Below are positions 9,255 to 17,620 of a stretch of DNA of 64,000 bases, piece by piece (position 1 is the stretch's first letter; the number at the start of each line of letters is the position of its first letter). The notes below the pieces were generated by a model. That model did no database searches, was not told the DNA's origin, and saw only the letters and a program-made list of their open reading frames with translations. Both the position numbers and the translations under genes were made by a program. The stretch covers positions 62,001-126,000 of the forward strand of contig JADJVL010000011.1 of assembly GCA_016710635.1 (NCBI GenBank), in the 5' to 3' direction. Source of the stretch: Holophagaceae bacterium. GTDB lineage: Bacteria > Acidobacteriota > Holophagae > Holophagales > Holophagaceae.

Positions 9255-10139
9255 ATGCGCGCCTTCCTCGCCGCCTGCCGCGCCTTCGCCACCCTGGTGG
9301 GCGTGTGGCTCTTCATCCAGGTCCTGCCGCGGCTCCTGCCGGAGGACCCGGCCCGCATCGCGGCGGGGGAATGGGCGGGCGAAGCCGAAGTGGCGGCCTT
9401 CCGGAAGCTCATGGGCCTGGATCTGCCGGTCCTCCAGGCCCTGGGCGCTTCAGCCCGCGAGTTGCTCCATGGCCGCCTCGGGACGAGCCTGCGCTTCAAC
9501 CGGCCCGTGGCGGACATCCTGCTGGGCGGCCTGCCAGTGAGCCTGAGGCTGGCCTGCTTCGCTCTGCTGCTCTCCATGCTCCTGGCCTGGCTCCTCGCCG
9601 CGGGTCGGCGGGGCCGGGGCAGGACGCTCCAGGCCGCCGCCATCGCTTCGCCGGTCTATGTCCTCGGACCGCTCCTGCTCTGGGCCGTCGCCCAGCACGT
9701 GCCGGGCCTTCCCGTGGCGGGCGTCCAGGGCTGGGCCTCCTGGATCCTGCCTTCCTTCACCCTGGCGGTGCCCCTCGCCGGCCACCAGGCCCGGGTGCTT
9801 TCCGCCCAGCTCGAGGAGGTCCGCGAAAGTCCCGGCCTCCGCTGGTGGCGGGCCTCCGGCGTGCCCCCGGGATTGCGCTGGCGGGCCTGGCTCCTCCCCG
9901 CCGTCTCGGGCCCCTGGCTCACCGTGCTCGGCCTCCAGCTCGGCGGCCTGCTGGGGGGCGCGGTGCTCGCGGAGGCCATCTTCGCCCTGCCGGGGCTTGG
10001 GCAGATCCTGCTGGGCGGTCTGGCCAGCCGGGACCTGCCCCTGGTGCAGGGAGCGGTCCTGTGGGGGGCGGGCGCCTATGTGGCCACCCAGCTCGGGGTG
10101 GAATGGCTCCAGGGCCTGCTCGATCCGAGGGTGCGATGA
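9255..10139 (+). CDS. ABC transporter permease, DppB/OppB type
   Basis: A 294-residue membrane protein with about six hydrophobic segments. The order is that of peptide permeases: an N-terminal segment, a periplasmic stretch with RKLMGLDLPVLQAL and RELLHGRLGTSLRFNRPV, then a permease domain with an EAA-type loop (ASGVPPGLRWRAWLLP) and the IFALPGLGQILLGGLASRDLPLVQG signature. It is coupled to the DppC-type gene by a 4-bp overlap. No ATPase or binding protein is nearby, so substrate is open. Confidence 0.83.
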   Translation: MRAFLAACRAFATLVGVWLFIQVLPRLLPEDPARIAAGEWAGEAEVAAFRKLMGLDLPVLQALGASARELLHGRLGTSLRFNRPVADILLGGLPVSLRLACFALLLSMLLAWLLAAGRRGRGRTLQAAAIASPVYVLGPLLLWAVAQHVPGLPVAGVQGWASWILPSFTLAVPLAGHQARVLSAQLEEVRESPGLRWWRASGVPPGLRWRAWLLPAVSGPWLTVLGLQLGGLLGGAVLAEAIFALPGLGQILLGGLASRDLPLVQGAVLWGAGAYVATQLGVEWLQGLLDPRVR

Positions 10140-10933
10140 CGCCGAAAGCCCCCCGCCAGAGTGTGGCCCGGCCCGTCCGCTGGCCGCTGCTGGTCTTCGC
10201 CACCCTGCTGCTGGGCTGGCTGTTCGGCGGCGATGGCAGCGTGGACCTGGGGGCCCGGCTGCAGGGGCCCAGCCTGGGCCATATCTTCGGAACCGACGAG
10301 CTGGGCCGGGACCTGCTGCGGCGCTGGTGGCTGGGGGGAGCGCGCTCCCTGACCCTGGCGGCGGCCCTGACCGCCCTGCACATGACCCTGGGCCTGCCCC
10401 TGGCCCTGGCCGCCCACCGGGCGCCCGTCCTGCGGCGGGCCATCCTGGGCCTGGCGGATCTGCTGGCGAGCGTGCCGGCCACCCTGCTGGCCCTCCTGCT
10501 GCTGGCCCTTCTGCGGCCGGGTCTGGGCAGCCTGGTGGTGGCCCTCGCTTTGGGCGGCTGGATTCCCTATGCCCGCCTCGCCCTGAACCGGCTGGACGTG
10601 CTCCGCGCCGACGCGAGCCTCCTGCAGGTCCAGCTCATGGGGGCTGGTGCGGGCCACCGGCTGTTCAGGCACGTGCTGCCGCGCCTCGCGCCTTTGCTGC
10701 TGGCCCAGGCCACCGTAGGCCTCGGCGCGGTGATCCTCGTGGAAGGAGGACTGAGCTTCCTGGGCGTGGGCCTGGCGCCGGATCTGGCCTCCTGGGGCAC
10801 CATGCTGGCCTCGGGGCGGGCCTTCCTCCTCGTCAGCCCCTGGACCCTGCTCTGGCCGGGCCTGGGCATCCTCGCCGCGCTGCTGGCCGCGGGGGCATGG
10901 CGCCCGGGGCCCCAGGACGAAGGCCGGGGCTGA
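10136..10933 (+). CDS. ABC transporter permease, DppC/OppC type
   Basis: A 265-residue partner of the preceding permease. It has the DppC hallmarks GTDELGRDLLRRWWLGGARSL and VILVEGGLSFLGVGLAPDLASWG, and an EAA-type loop (GAGAGHRLFRHVLPRLAP). About six membrane segments. ATG 10136 overlaps the previous stop. The ATP-binding subunits must be encoded elsewhere if the transporter works. Confidence 0.84.
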   Translation: MTPKAPRQSVARPVRWPLLVFATLLLGWLFGGDGSVDLGARLQGPSLGHIFGTDELGRDLLRRWWLGGARSLTLAAALTALHMTLGLPLALAAHRAPVLRRAILGLADLLASVPATLLALLLLALLRPGLGSLVVALALGGWIPYARLALNRLDVLRADASLLQVQLMGAGAGHRLFRHVLPRLAPLLLAQATVGLGAVILVEGGLSFLGVGLAPDLASWGTMLASGRAFLLVSPWTLLWPGLGILAALLAAGAWRPGPQDEGRG

Positions 10934-11005
10934 CCCCAGGGCCGAGGGCCGCCGGAACCTCGCTGCTATCCTGGCGCATACCAACTTTGGCTTCCCGGAG
11001 CACCC

Positions 11006-12334
11006 ATGACACGCATCTGGATCGCCGGCCTTTGCGCCGTCGCCCTGTTTCCCCTGACCGCAGGAACCGGCGTCCAGCAGCCCAAGCCCCAAGTTCCCCC
11101 CCAGAAGACCCAGGTGGAGGTCGAGCTGGAGACGAAGAAGGGCGGACGGCTGGGCCTCGCCATCGCCCCTCCCGCCCTTGCCGGCCTGGGGGAGGACCTG
11201 GTGGCCAAGGACTTCAAGGCGCCCCTCAACCGGGACCTGGAGGAGGCCGGCCCCTTCGCCCTCATCACCGGCGTGGTGCCCGGCAGCACCGACGCCGCCA
11301 GCTATCCGGCCTGGGCCCGTCTGGCCACGGACTGGCTCCTCGCTTCGAAGGTCGAAAAGGGCGCCGGCGACGAGGTCTCGGTGGAGATCCAGGTGGTGGA
11401 CGTGAAGGCGGGCAAGCCCGTGTTCAGCAAGCGCTACATCGGCCGCGACAGCCAGCTGCGCCGCATCGCCCACACCATTTCGGACGACCTGGTGGCACGG
11501 CTCACCGGGGAGAAGGGCGTCGCCTCGACCCGGGTGATCTTCGTGCGGCAGACGGCGCCAGGGGTGAAGGAGATCTTCCAGGTGGACCGGGATGGCGCCG
11601 GCCTGCTTCAGCTCACCCGCTGGGGCAGCCTGACCCTGTCTCCCACCGTGGCCCCGGACGGCCGCCTGGCCTACATCACCTACAAGGGCGGCACGCCGGA
11701 GATCTGGGGCGAGCGGAAGCGGGGCCAGGCCCATTCGAAGCTCTACCCGACCACCGTCTCCCCCCAGGGCCACTGCTACAGTCCCATCTGGAGCCCCGAC
11801 GGCAAGCGCATCGCCTTCGTCCAGGGGGACCGGCGGGGCAACAGCGACATCATGATCCTGGACGTGGACAGCGGCCGGGTGAAGCGCCTCACCGACGGCG
11901 GCTGCATCAACACGGAGCCCAGCTGGAATCCCAACGGCACCCAGGTGGCGTTCACCTCGGACCGGGAGGGCGGCCCCCAGGTCTACCTCATGGAGGAGGA
12001 CGGCTCCAACGTCCGCCGGCTGACCTTCGAGGGCAACTACAACGCCAGCGCCTCCTGGAGCCCCAACGGCGCGATGGTGGCCTACGTGAGCCGCTTCGAG
12101 GGCAAGTTCGACCTCTTCGTGCACAAGCTGGGCGAGGGCAAGGCCTACCAGATCACCACGGGCATCTTCAGCAGCGAGGGTCCCGCCTGGTCCCCGGACG
12201 AGCGCCGGCTGGTCTTCGCCAGCACCCGCAGCGGCAACATGCAGCTCTGGACCACGGACCTTTCGGGCAAGTCCCTCTCGAAGCTGACCGAGCTGACGGG
12301 CTGCCAGAGCCCCCGATGGACGCGTTCCCGCTGA
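11006..12334 (+). CDS. tolB: Tol-Pal system protein TolB
   Basis: A 442-residue periplasmic protein: signal peptide at the N-terminus, a TolB N domain (residues about 45-160, with SYPAWARLATDWLLASKV), then a six-bladed propeller with repeated WSPDG-like motifs (IWSPDGKRIAFVQGD, SWNPNGTQVAFTSD, SWSPNGAMVAYVSR, AWSPDERRLVFAS). TolB binds Pal and helps outer-membrane constriction at division. A weak GGAG precedes ATG 11006. pal and cpoB follow on the same strand. Confidence 0.93.
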   Translation: MTRIWIAGLCAVALFPLTAGTGVQQPKPQVPPQKTQVEVELETKKGGRLGLAIAPPALAGLGEDLVAKDFKAPLNRDLEEAGPFALITGVVPGSTDAASYPAWARLATDWLLASKVEKGAGDEVSVEIQVVDVKAGKPVFSKRYIGRDSQLRRIAHTISDDLVARLTGEKGVASTRVIFVRQTAPGVKEIFQVDRDGAGLLQLTRWGSLTLSPTVAPDGRLAYITYKGGTPEIWGERKRGQAHSKLYPTTVSPQGHCYSPIWSPDGKRIAFVQGDRRGNSDIMILDVDSGRVKRLTDGGCINTEPSWNPNGTQVAFTSDREGGPQVYLMEEDGSNVRRLTFEGNYNASASWSPNGAMVAYVSRFEGKFDLFVHKLGEGKAYQITTGIFSSEGPAWSPDERRLVFASTRSGNMQLWTTDLSGKSLSKLTELTGCQSPRWTRSR

Positions 12335-12412
12335 CCCCGCCGGAGTTGGGCGGAAATTTCCGTTAACCTCATCCCTGTCCCGTTGCTACACTCCCGCCGG
12401 AGGCTCCCCGCC

Positions 12413-12956
12413 ATGCGCAGCGCACGACTCCTTCTCCCCGCGGCCGTCCTTGGCCCTCGCCGCCGGCCTTGCTTGCAAGAAGCCGGAGGAGGCGCCCGTC
12501 GCCCCGCCGACGCCGCCGCCGGTCACGACGACCACCACGGATGCCGGTCCGACCCAGACCAAACCCGCGGACACCACGTCGACGGTCAGCACGGTGAACA
12601 TCGCCGAGATGCAGCGCGCCGCGTCCCTGGTCCTCAAGGACATCAACTTCGACTTCAACCTGTCCGACATCCGCGAGGCCGACAAGCCGAAGCTCCAGGC
12701 CATCGCCGACTTCATGCGCAAGTACCCGACCTCGAAGGTCCTCGTCGAGGGCCACTGCGACGAGCGCGGCACCGTGGAGTACAACCTTTCCCTCGGGGAG
12801 CGCCGCGCCACCGCCGCCCAGCGCTACCTGGTCGGCCTCGGCGTCTCCGAAAGCCGCGTGAACACCATCAGCTACGGCAAGGAGAAGCCGAAAGTGCTCG
12901 GCAGCAACGACGAGAGCTGGTTCGTCAACCGCCGCGGCGAGTTCAAGCTGCAGTAG
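12413..12956 (+). CDS. pal: Peptidoglycan-associated lipoprotein Pal, frameshifted inside the signal peptide
   Basis: The OmpA-like domain is clear: INFDFNLSDIREADKPKL, VEGHCDERGTVEYNLSLGERR and the NRRGEFKL end. Its frame opens only at TTG 12450, giving a leader of eight residues before the Cys, too short for export. The ATG at 12413 has a good GGAGG (12399-12403) but is in another frame. Removing one T at 12450-12451 joins them into MRSARLLLPAAVLALAAGLAC plus KKPEE, a proper lipoprotein signal. An indel error or a recent mutation is likely. Pal anchors the outer membrane to peptidoglycan and partners TolB. Confidence 0.88.
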
Positions 12957-12972
12957 CGGGACTGCCACGGCG

Positions 12973-13005
12973 AAAGGGCGGAGGCGGGACGCTTCCGCCC
13001 TTTTC
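12973..13005 (+). terminator. Rho-independent terminator after pal
   Basis: The stem AAAGGGCGGA pairs with TCCGCCCTTT around an 11-nt loop and is followed by T-rich sequence. It lies 16 bp after the pal stop and 36 bp before cpoB, so cpoB may depend on readthrough or its own promoter. Confidence 0.7.
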
Positions 13006-13040
13006 CCTTGGTACGATCAAGCAACCCTTCCGGAGGCTCC

Positions 13041-13760
13041 ATGCGCATCATCAAGCCCGCCCTGGCCCTTCCCATCTCCCTGATGGCCGTCTGCGTGGGC
13101 TGCCAGTCCGAAGACCAGCTCAAGCGCGTGGAGCAGGAACTCGGAGACGTGAAGGTCCAGATCTTCCAGCTCAAGCAGCAGGTGGAGGAAGGCAACCGGA
13201 AGGCCGACGCCGACCGGGCCGCCGAGGCTGAGGCCCGGGGCCTGGACCGCCGCTTCCAGGCGGATGTGGCGGAAACCCTCCGCCAGCTCCAGGACACGAC
13301 CCGGGTGCTGAACCGCCGCATGGACTACGCCCCCAAGGCCGGTGGCGCCCCCAAGACCGACGGCGCCCCCGTGGCGGTCACCGCCGATGACGAAAAGGCC
13401 TTCAGCGCTGCGGTGCTGGACTACAACCGGGGCAACTACGCCCTGGCCGCCGACAGCCTGGACGTCTTCATCAAGAGCCATCCGGGCAGCGCCAAGAAGC
13501 CGGACGCCCTGTTCTTCCTCGGACTCGCCCACTACAACCAGAAGGCCTTCGACAAGGCCCAGGTGGTCTTCGAACAGCTCATCCGCGAGTCCCCCAGCTC
13601 CAACCAGTTCCTGCCCGCCAAGCTCAAGCGGGCCCAGTGCCTGGGCCGCCAGAACCTGAAGCCCGCCGCCGTGCGGGCCTACAAGGAGCTGGTGGATGGC
13701 TTCTCGGGAACCCCCGAGGCCCGCACCGCTCAGCAGGAACTGGCTGATCTTGGGCTCTGA
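13041..13760 (+). CDS. cpoB: Tol-Pal associated lipoprotein with coiled coil and TPRs (CpoB/YbgF)
   Basis: A 239-residue protein. ATG 13041 follows CCGGAGG. The signal peptide ends in a lipobox (CVGC, Cys about 18). A coiled coil follows (EQELGDVKVQIFQLKQQVEE), a Pro/Ala/Gly linker, then TPRs (FSAAVLDYNRGNYALAADSL, FFLGLAHYNQKAFDKAQVVF). This is the CpoB layout, linking Tol function to septal peptidoglycan synthesis; CpoB of E. coli is soluble rather than lipidated. Position after pal supports it. Confidence 0.85.
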   Translation: MRIIKPALALPISLMAVCVGCQSEDQLKRVEQELGDVKVQIFQLKQQVEEGNRKADADRAAEAEARGLDRRFQADVAETLRQLQDTTRVLNRRMDYAPKAGGAPKTDGAPVAVTADDEKAFSAAVLDYNRGNYALAADSLDVFIKSHPGSAKKPDALFFLGLAHYNQKAFDKAQVVFEQLIRESPSSNQFLPAKLKRAQCLGRQNLKPAAVRAYKELVDGFSGTPEARTAQQELADLGL

Positions 13761-14745
13761 AGCCCGGCCTGCCGCCGAAAGCTGGCGCGTTCCCGTCCGC
13801 ATCGACCTGGCGGGCGGAACACTGGACCTGTGGCCGATCTACGCCATGCTCCCCGGCTGCGTCACGGTGAACGCGGCGGTGGATCTCTGGATCGAGATCG
13901 AAGCCTCGCCGGAGGGCGCGGCGCGGATCGAAAGCGTGGACCTGGGCTGCGCCTTTCCCTCGGATCCGTGGCCCGACACGGCGCCGGAGCCGCTCTCATG
14001 GGTCTGGCGGGTGCTCGCGTCGGCCCCCCGGCGGCCGCGCTTCCTGCGGCTCCGCAGCCCGGTGCCCCGGGGTTCGGGACTGGGCGTGTCGAGCTGTCTG
14101 GGCGTGGGGTTGCTGGGCGCCGCCCTGGGCCTGGAGGCCGGGGTCGAACTGGCGGCCCAGGTGCCCGGGTTGCGGGATCTCGAGGCCATGGAACTGCAGA
14201 CGCCCACCGGCTGGCAGGACTACTACCCTGCGGCCCTGGGCGGCACATTGGCCCTGCACTGGGACGGCCCTTCGCCGCGCTGGGAACGGCTGACGCCCCA
14301 CGCCTCCCTCATGGAGCGCCTCCTGGTCTTCTACACCGGCGCGCCCCACCATTCCGGGCTGACGAACTGGGAGGCCTACAAGCGGTTCATCGAAGGGGAC
14401 GCGACCACCCGCGCAGCCCTGCTGGACATCCGGGACATCGCCCTGGAGATGGCCGCCGCCGTGACCGCCGATGCCGAGGCGGTGGCGGGGCTGCTGGAGC
14501 GCGAGGGCCGGGCCAGGGTGAGGCTGTCCCCGGCGGTGGAGACCGACGCCATGCGGAGCGTCCGCAGCCTCGGCCGCAGGGAGGGCTGGTTCGACGGGAT
14601 GAAGCCCTGCGGGGCCGGCGGCGGGGGCTGCTGCATCCTCGTCGTGAAGGAGGGCCGCCGGGAGGAGGCCATTCAGGCCCTGGCCGCCCTGGGCCTGCCG
14701 GTGCTGCCGGTCGGCCTCACGGCGAAGGGGACCCACCGCGTCTGA
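13750..14745 (+). CDS. GHMP-family sugar kinase
   Basis: About 331 residues. GHMP motifs are visible: VRIDLAGGTLDLWPI (motif 1), VPRGSGLGVSSCLGVG (ATP-binding motif 2) and CGAGGGGCCILVV (motif 3). DYYPAALGG resembles the heptose-7-phosphate/fucose kinase branch, so the substrate is probably a sugar or sugar phosphate. No ATG precedes motif 1 in a sensible place; TTG 13750, overlapping the cpoB end, is the best start and CTG 13744 the alternative. Its end overlaps convergent mutY by 29 bp. Confidence 0.75.
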   Translation: MGSEARPAAESWRVPVRIDLAGGTLDLWPIYAMLPGCVTVNAAVDLWIEIEASPEGAARIESVDLGCAFPSDPWPDTAPEPLSWVWRVLASAPRRPRFLRLRSPVPRGSGLGVSSCLGVGLLGAALGLEAGVELAAQVPGLRDLEAMELQTPTGWQDYYPAALGGTLALHWDGPSPRWERLTPHASLMERLLVFYTGAPHHSGLTNWEAYKRFIEGDATTRAALLDIRDIALEMAAAVTADAEAVAGLLEREGRARVRLSPAVETDAMRSVRSLGRREGWFDGMKPCGAGGGGCCILVVKEGRREEAIQALAALGLPVLPVGLTAKGTHRV

Positions 14746-15841
14746 GGCCGCCCAGCAGGAGGCCTAGCGGAACCGGCAGGAGGGGTGCCGCGCCAGGCTG
14801 CGGGAGCAGCTCCCTGAGCCTGGAATCCCTTCGTCCCATGGGCAGTTCGCCGAGTCTGCCGGGATCAGTCCACGCGAAGCCCGCGGGGGCGTCGAAGCCT
14901 TCCTGGAGGCGGATCCGCAGCGGGTGCACGCGCTCCCGGCGGTGGGTGTAGACCTGGGTCCAGCTCGGCCAGGCGGAAAGCTCTGCCGCCGCGTAGGTTC
15001 CTATAGGCTCCGCGGCGGCGTCGGCTCCAGTCTCCGGTAGGGGCGTCGAGGGCCAGCGCCAGAGACCCGCCAGCAGGCCCTGGCCCGCTGGTTCCGCCAG
15101 CAGCCAGCGGTCTTCGGCTTCCACTGCGGCCAGCCAGAATTCGGAAGTCGCCGGCTGCGCGCGCGGACGGGCGGGCGGGATGCGGCCGGTGGCTTCCAGC
15201 CGCAGGGCGGCGCACCGGTCCGCGACGGGACAGCCGCCGCACCGGGGCAGGGGCGCGCAGACGGTGGCGCCCAGTTCCATCAGGGCCTGGGTGAGCCGCG
15301 ATGGGCCCAGGGCGGCCAGGGCGGGGCGCAGCCAGTCCCGCAGCTCCCGGGCCCTCGGGCGCGGATCCCCCTCCAGGCCGAGGAGCCGTGCGAGGACGCG
15401 GAAGGCGTTGCCGTCCAGGGCGGCTTCGGGCTGCTGGAAGGCCTGGGCCGCGAGGGCGGCGGCGGTGTAGTCGCCCAGGCCGGGGATGCCGCGCAGGCCC
15501 GCCAGATCCGATGGCCAGCCCTCCCCGGCGATGCGCTTCGCCCCGGCGTGCAGCAGCCGTGCCCGGCGGTAGTAGCCGAGGCCCTCCCAGGCCTTGTGGA
15601 CCTCCTCGTCGGAGGCGGCGGCGAGGGCCTCCACCGTCGGCCAGCGGTCCATCCAGCGGGTGAAGTAGGGCAGGACCGTGGCCACCTGGGTCTGCTGCAG
15701 CATCAGCTCCGACACCAGCACGGCGTAGGGGTCCGGATGGGCGGCGTCCAGGTCCGCCGCCCGCCAGGGCAGCTCCCGCCGGTTCCCGTCGAACCAGGGC
15801 GCGAGGGGCGCCAGCAGCGTTGCCGAGGAGGGCCAGGTCAT
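14717..15841 (-). CDS. mutY: Adenine DNA glycosylase MutY
   Basis: A 374-residue protein that removes adenine mispaired with 8-oxoguanine. Seen: ELMLQQTQVATVLPYF (catalytic Glu), GIPGLGDYTAAALAAQAF (helix-hairpin-helix), LDGNAFRVLARL (catalytic Asp), a four-Cys [4Fe-4S] loop, and a C-terminal Nudix-like domain that would read 8-oxoG. The Cys spacing reads C-x5-C-x2-C-x5-C, one residue shorter in the first gap than E. coli MutY. It is convergent with the GHMP kinase. Confidence 0.92.
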   Translation of the reverse strand: MTWPSSATLLAPLAPWFDGNRRELPWRAADLDAAHPDPYAVLVSELMLQQTQVATVLPYFTRWMDRWPTVEALAAASDEEVHKAWEGLGYYRRARLLHAGAKRIAGEGWPSDLAGLRGIPGLGDYTAAALAAQAFQQPEAALDGNAFRVLARLLGLEGDPRPRARELRDWLRPALAALGPSRLTQALMELGATVCAPLPRCGGCPVADRCAALRLEATGRIPPARPRAQPATSEFWLAAVEAEDRWLLAEPAGQGLLAGLWRWPSTPLPETGADAAAEPIGTYAAAELSAWPSWTQVYTHRRERVHPLRIRLQEGFDAPAGFAWTDPGRLGELPMGRRDSRLRELLPQPGAAPLLPVPLGLLLGGLRRGGSPSP

Positions 15842-15896
15842 GGGTCCAGACTACCTTTGCGCCTGCGGTTTCAGGACCGGTCCCTGGATCCCGGAA

Positions 15897-15923
15897 CGAA
15901 AAAGCGCCGCGTGAGCGGCGCTT
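15897..15923 (-). terminator. Rho-independent terminator downstream of tRNA-Leu
   Basis: On the minus strand AAGCGCCGC pairs perfectly with GCGGCGCTT around a 4-nt loop, followed by a T run. It sits 5 bp beyond the tRNA CCA end and ends the secG/tRNA transcript before mutY. Confidence 0.88.
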
Positions 15924-15928
15924 CCTGT

Positions 15929-16014
15929 TGGTGCCCTCGAGCAGACTCGAACTGCTACGGCTTGTGGCCACCACCACCTCAAGGTGGCGTGTCTACCAAT
16001 TCCACCACGAGGGC
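15929..16014 (-). tRNA. tRNA-Leu (anticodon GAG)
   Basis: On the minus strand an 86-nt cloverleaf starts GCCCTCG and ends CGAGGGC-A-CCA, giving a 7-bp acceptor stem with encoded CCA. It has GGTAGACAC in the D arm, an anticodon stem CCACC/GGTGG with loop TTGAGGT (anticodon GAG), a long class-II variable arm and a GTTCGAGTC T loop. In E. coli the same tRNA (leuU) also follows secG. Confidence 0.95.
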
Positions 16015-16063
16015 ATGAACAACCAGCATGGCAGCGGGATGAAGGCCCGTCAACGCTGGGTTT

Positions 16064-16420
16064 TCACTTCTGCGGCAGCGCCGGGGCCGGAGCGGGAGCC
16101 GGGGCGGGCGCCGGCACGGAGGACGGCGCCACGGGCTTCGCCGGCGCGGCCTTGGTGGCCACGGGCTTCTCCAGCACCGAGCGGTTCTCCACGATGATCC
16201 GGTACTCGATGCAGAGCAGCGTGATGAAGAAGGCGCCCGCGAGCCAGTAGGTGATCTTCGAGAGGATCGGCGCCGCGCCCTGGGCGCCGAAGGCCGTGTT
16301 GGCGCCGCCGCCGCCGAAGGCCGAGCCGAGGCCGCCGCCCTTCGTGCCGGGCTGCAGCAGGATCGTGCCGATGAGCAGCAGCGAGATGATGACATTCAGG
16401 GTGATGAGCAGCGAGGACAT
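16064..16420 (-). CDS. secG: Preprotein translocase subunit SecG
   Basis: A 118-residue membrane protein with two membrane segments (LLITLNVIISLLLIGTILLQ and YWLAGAFFITLLCIEY) separated by the Gly-rich SecG loop GTKGGGLGSAFGGGG. The tail is a Pro-Ala repeat. It is the auxiliary subunit of SecYEG. It lies between DAHP synthase and tRNA-Leu, with tpiA and pgk a little upstream, echoing the common pgk-tpiA-secG order. Confidence 0.93.
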   Translation of the reverse strand: MSSLLITLNVIISLLLIGTILLQPGTKGGGLGSAFGGGGANTAFGAQGAAPILSKITYWLAGAFFITLLCIEYRIIVENRSVLEKPVATKAAPAKPVAPSSVPAPAPAPAPAPALPQK

Positions 16421-16488
16421 GGACGCTCCGAACCCACCATCCTAGCGCGGAAACGCCGTCCTGTCCCCCTCGCAGGCCCACGGGGTGC

Positions 16489-17523
16489 CTAGAACGCCAG
16501 CCCCGCGCCGGCGTGCTGCACCTGCAGGGCCGCGTGCACCCGGCGGCACTCGTCCACCAGGCGGATGAAGTCCGAAGGCAGCAGGGCCTGGGGCCCGTCG
16601 CTGAGGGCCTTCTCCGGCTGGCAGTGGGTCTCCACAAGGATGCCGTCGGCGCCGGCGGCCACGCCAGCCCTTGCACAGGGGATCACCAGATCCCGCCGGC
16701 CCGTGGCGTGGCTCGGATCCACCATCACGGGCAGGTGGGTCAGCCCCTGGGCGGCGGGAACGACGGAGATGTCCAGGGTGTTGCGGGCGTGCGCGGACCA
16801 GGTGCGGATGCCGCGCTCGCAGAGGATCACGTTGCGGTTTCCCTCGCCGAGGATGTACTCCGCGGCATAGAGCCACTCCTCCAGGGTCGCGCCCGGGCCC
16901 CGTTTGAGAAGTACCGGCTTCCCGCTGCGTCCGGCCCGCTTCAGGAGGGCGAAGTTCTGCATGTTCCGGGCCCCCAGCTGCACCAGGTCCGCGCAGGCTT
17001 CCACGGCGTCGAAGGTCTCCACCTCCGTGGCTTCGGTGACGATGCCGAGGTCGAACTCCCGGCGCGCTTCGTCCAGCAGGCGCAGCCCCTCTTCCCCCAG
17101 ACCCTGGAAGGAGTAGGGGCTGGTGCGGGGCTTGAAGGCGCCCGCCCGCAGCAGCTTCACGCCGGCCTCGGCGACGTAGCGGGCGGTGGTGAAGAGCTGC
17201 TCCCGGCTTTCCACACCGCAGGGGCCCGCCACCAGGACCAGTTCGCCGCCGCCGATCCGCACGCCCCGGACCTCCACCACGGTGCGTCCTGCGGCGGCGT
17301 CCAGGCTCGCGAGCTTGAAGGGCGAGGTGATGGGCACCACGCGCCGCACGCCCTTCAGGGTCTCCAGCCGGTCGGCCTTGAAGACCTTGGAGGCGTGGGG
17401 GGCGATGAGACTGACGCTCTCCCCGGAATCCTGGAGCTGGGCGCGGATGCCTGAGGCTTCCAGCAGTTCCAGGACCGCCCGGACGTGTTCCGCCGGACAG
17501 GCCGGCTCCATGAGGATCAGCAT
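16489..17523 (-). CDS. aroF: 3-deoxy-7-phosphoheptulonate synthase (DAHP synthase, type I-beta)
   Basis: A 344-residue enzyme for the first step of the shikimate pathway (PEP + erythrose 4-phosphate). Residues 1-80 look like the small ferredoxin-like regulatory domain of the B. subtilis/Thermotoga class. The barrel follows: VAGPCGVESREQ, AGAFKPRTSPYSFQGLG, VLLKRG, a GIRTW segment and MVDPSHATGRR. ATG 17523 is preceded by AGGAG at good distance, so the open frame further upstream is ignored. Confidence 0.92.
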   Translation of the reverse strand: MLILMEPACPAEHVRAVLELLEASGIRAQLQDSGESVSLIAPHASKVFKADRLETLKGVRRVVPITSPFKLASLDAAAGRTVVEVRGVRIGGGELVLVAGPCGVESREQLFTTARYVAEAGVKLLRAGAFKPRTSPYSFQGLGEEGLRLLDEARREFDLGIVTEATEVETFDAVEACADLVQLGARNMQNFALLKRAGRSGKPVLLKRGPGATLEEWLYAAEYILGEGNRNVILCERGIRTWSAHARNTLDISVVPAAQGLTHLPVMVDPSHATGRRDLVIPCARAGVAAGADGILVETHCQPEKALSDGPQALLPSDFIRLVDECRRVHAALQVQHAGAGLAF

Positions 17524-17620
17524 GGGCACTCCTGAGTGCAGTCTAGTCCACCTTGGCACGGGCCTTGATGAGCGGTTGCCAGACCCGATCCCCAACCTCA
17601 CCCTGAACCTGGAGCCCGCC

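Noticed and set aside
10981..11000. CCAACTT upstream of tolB as another ECF promoter
   Set aside because: The first block matches but no CTGTA follows at the 13-nt spacing.
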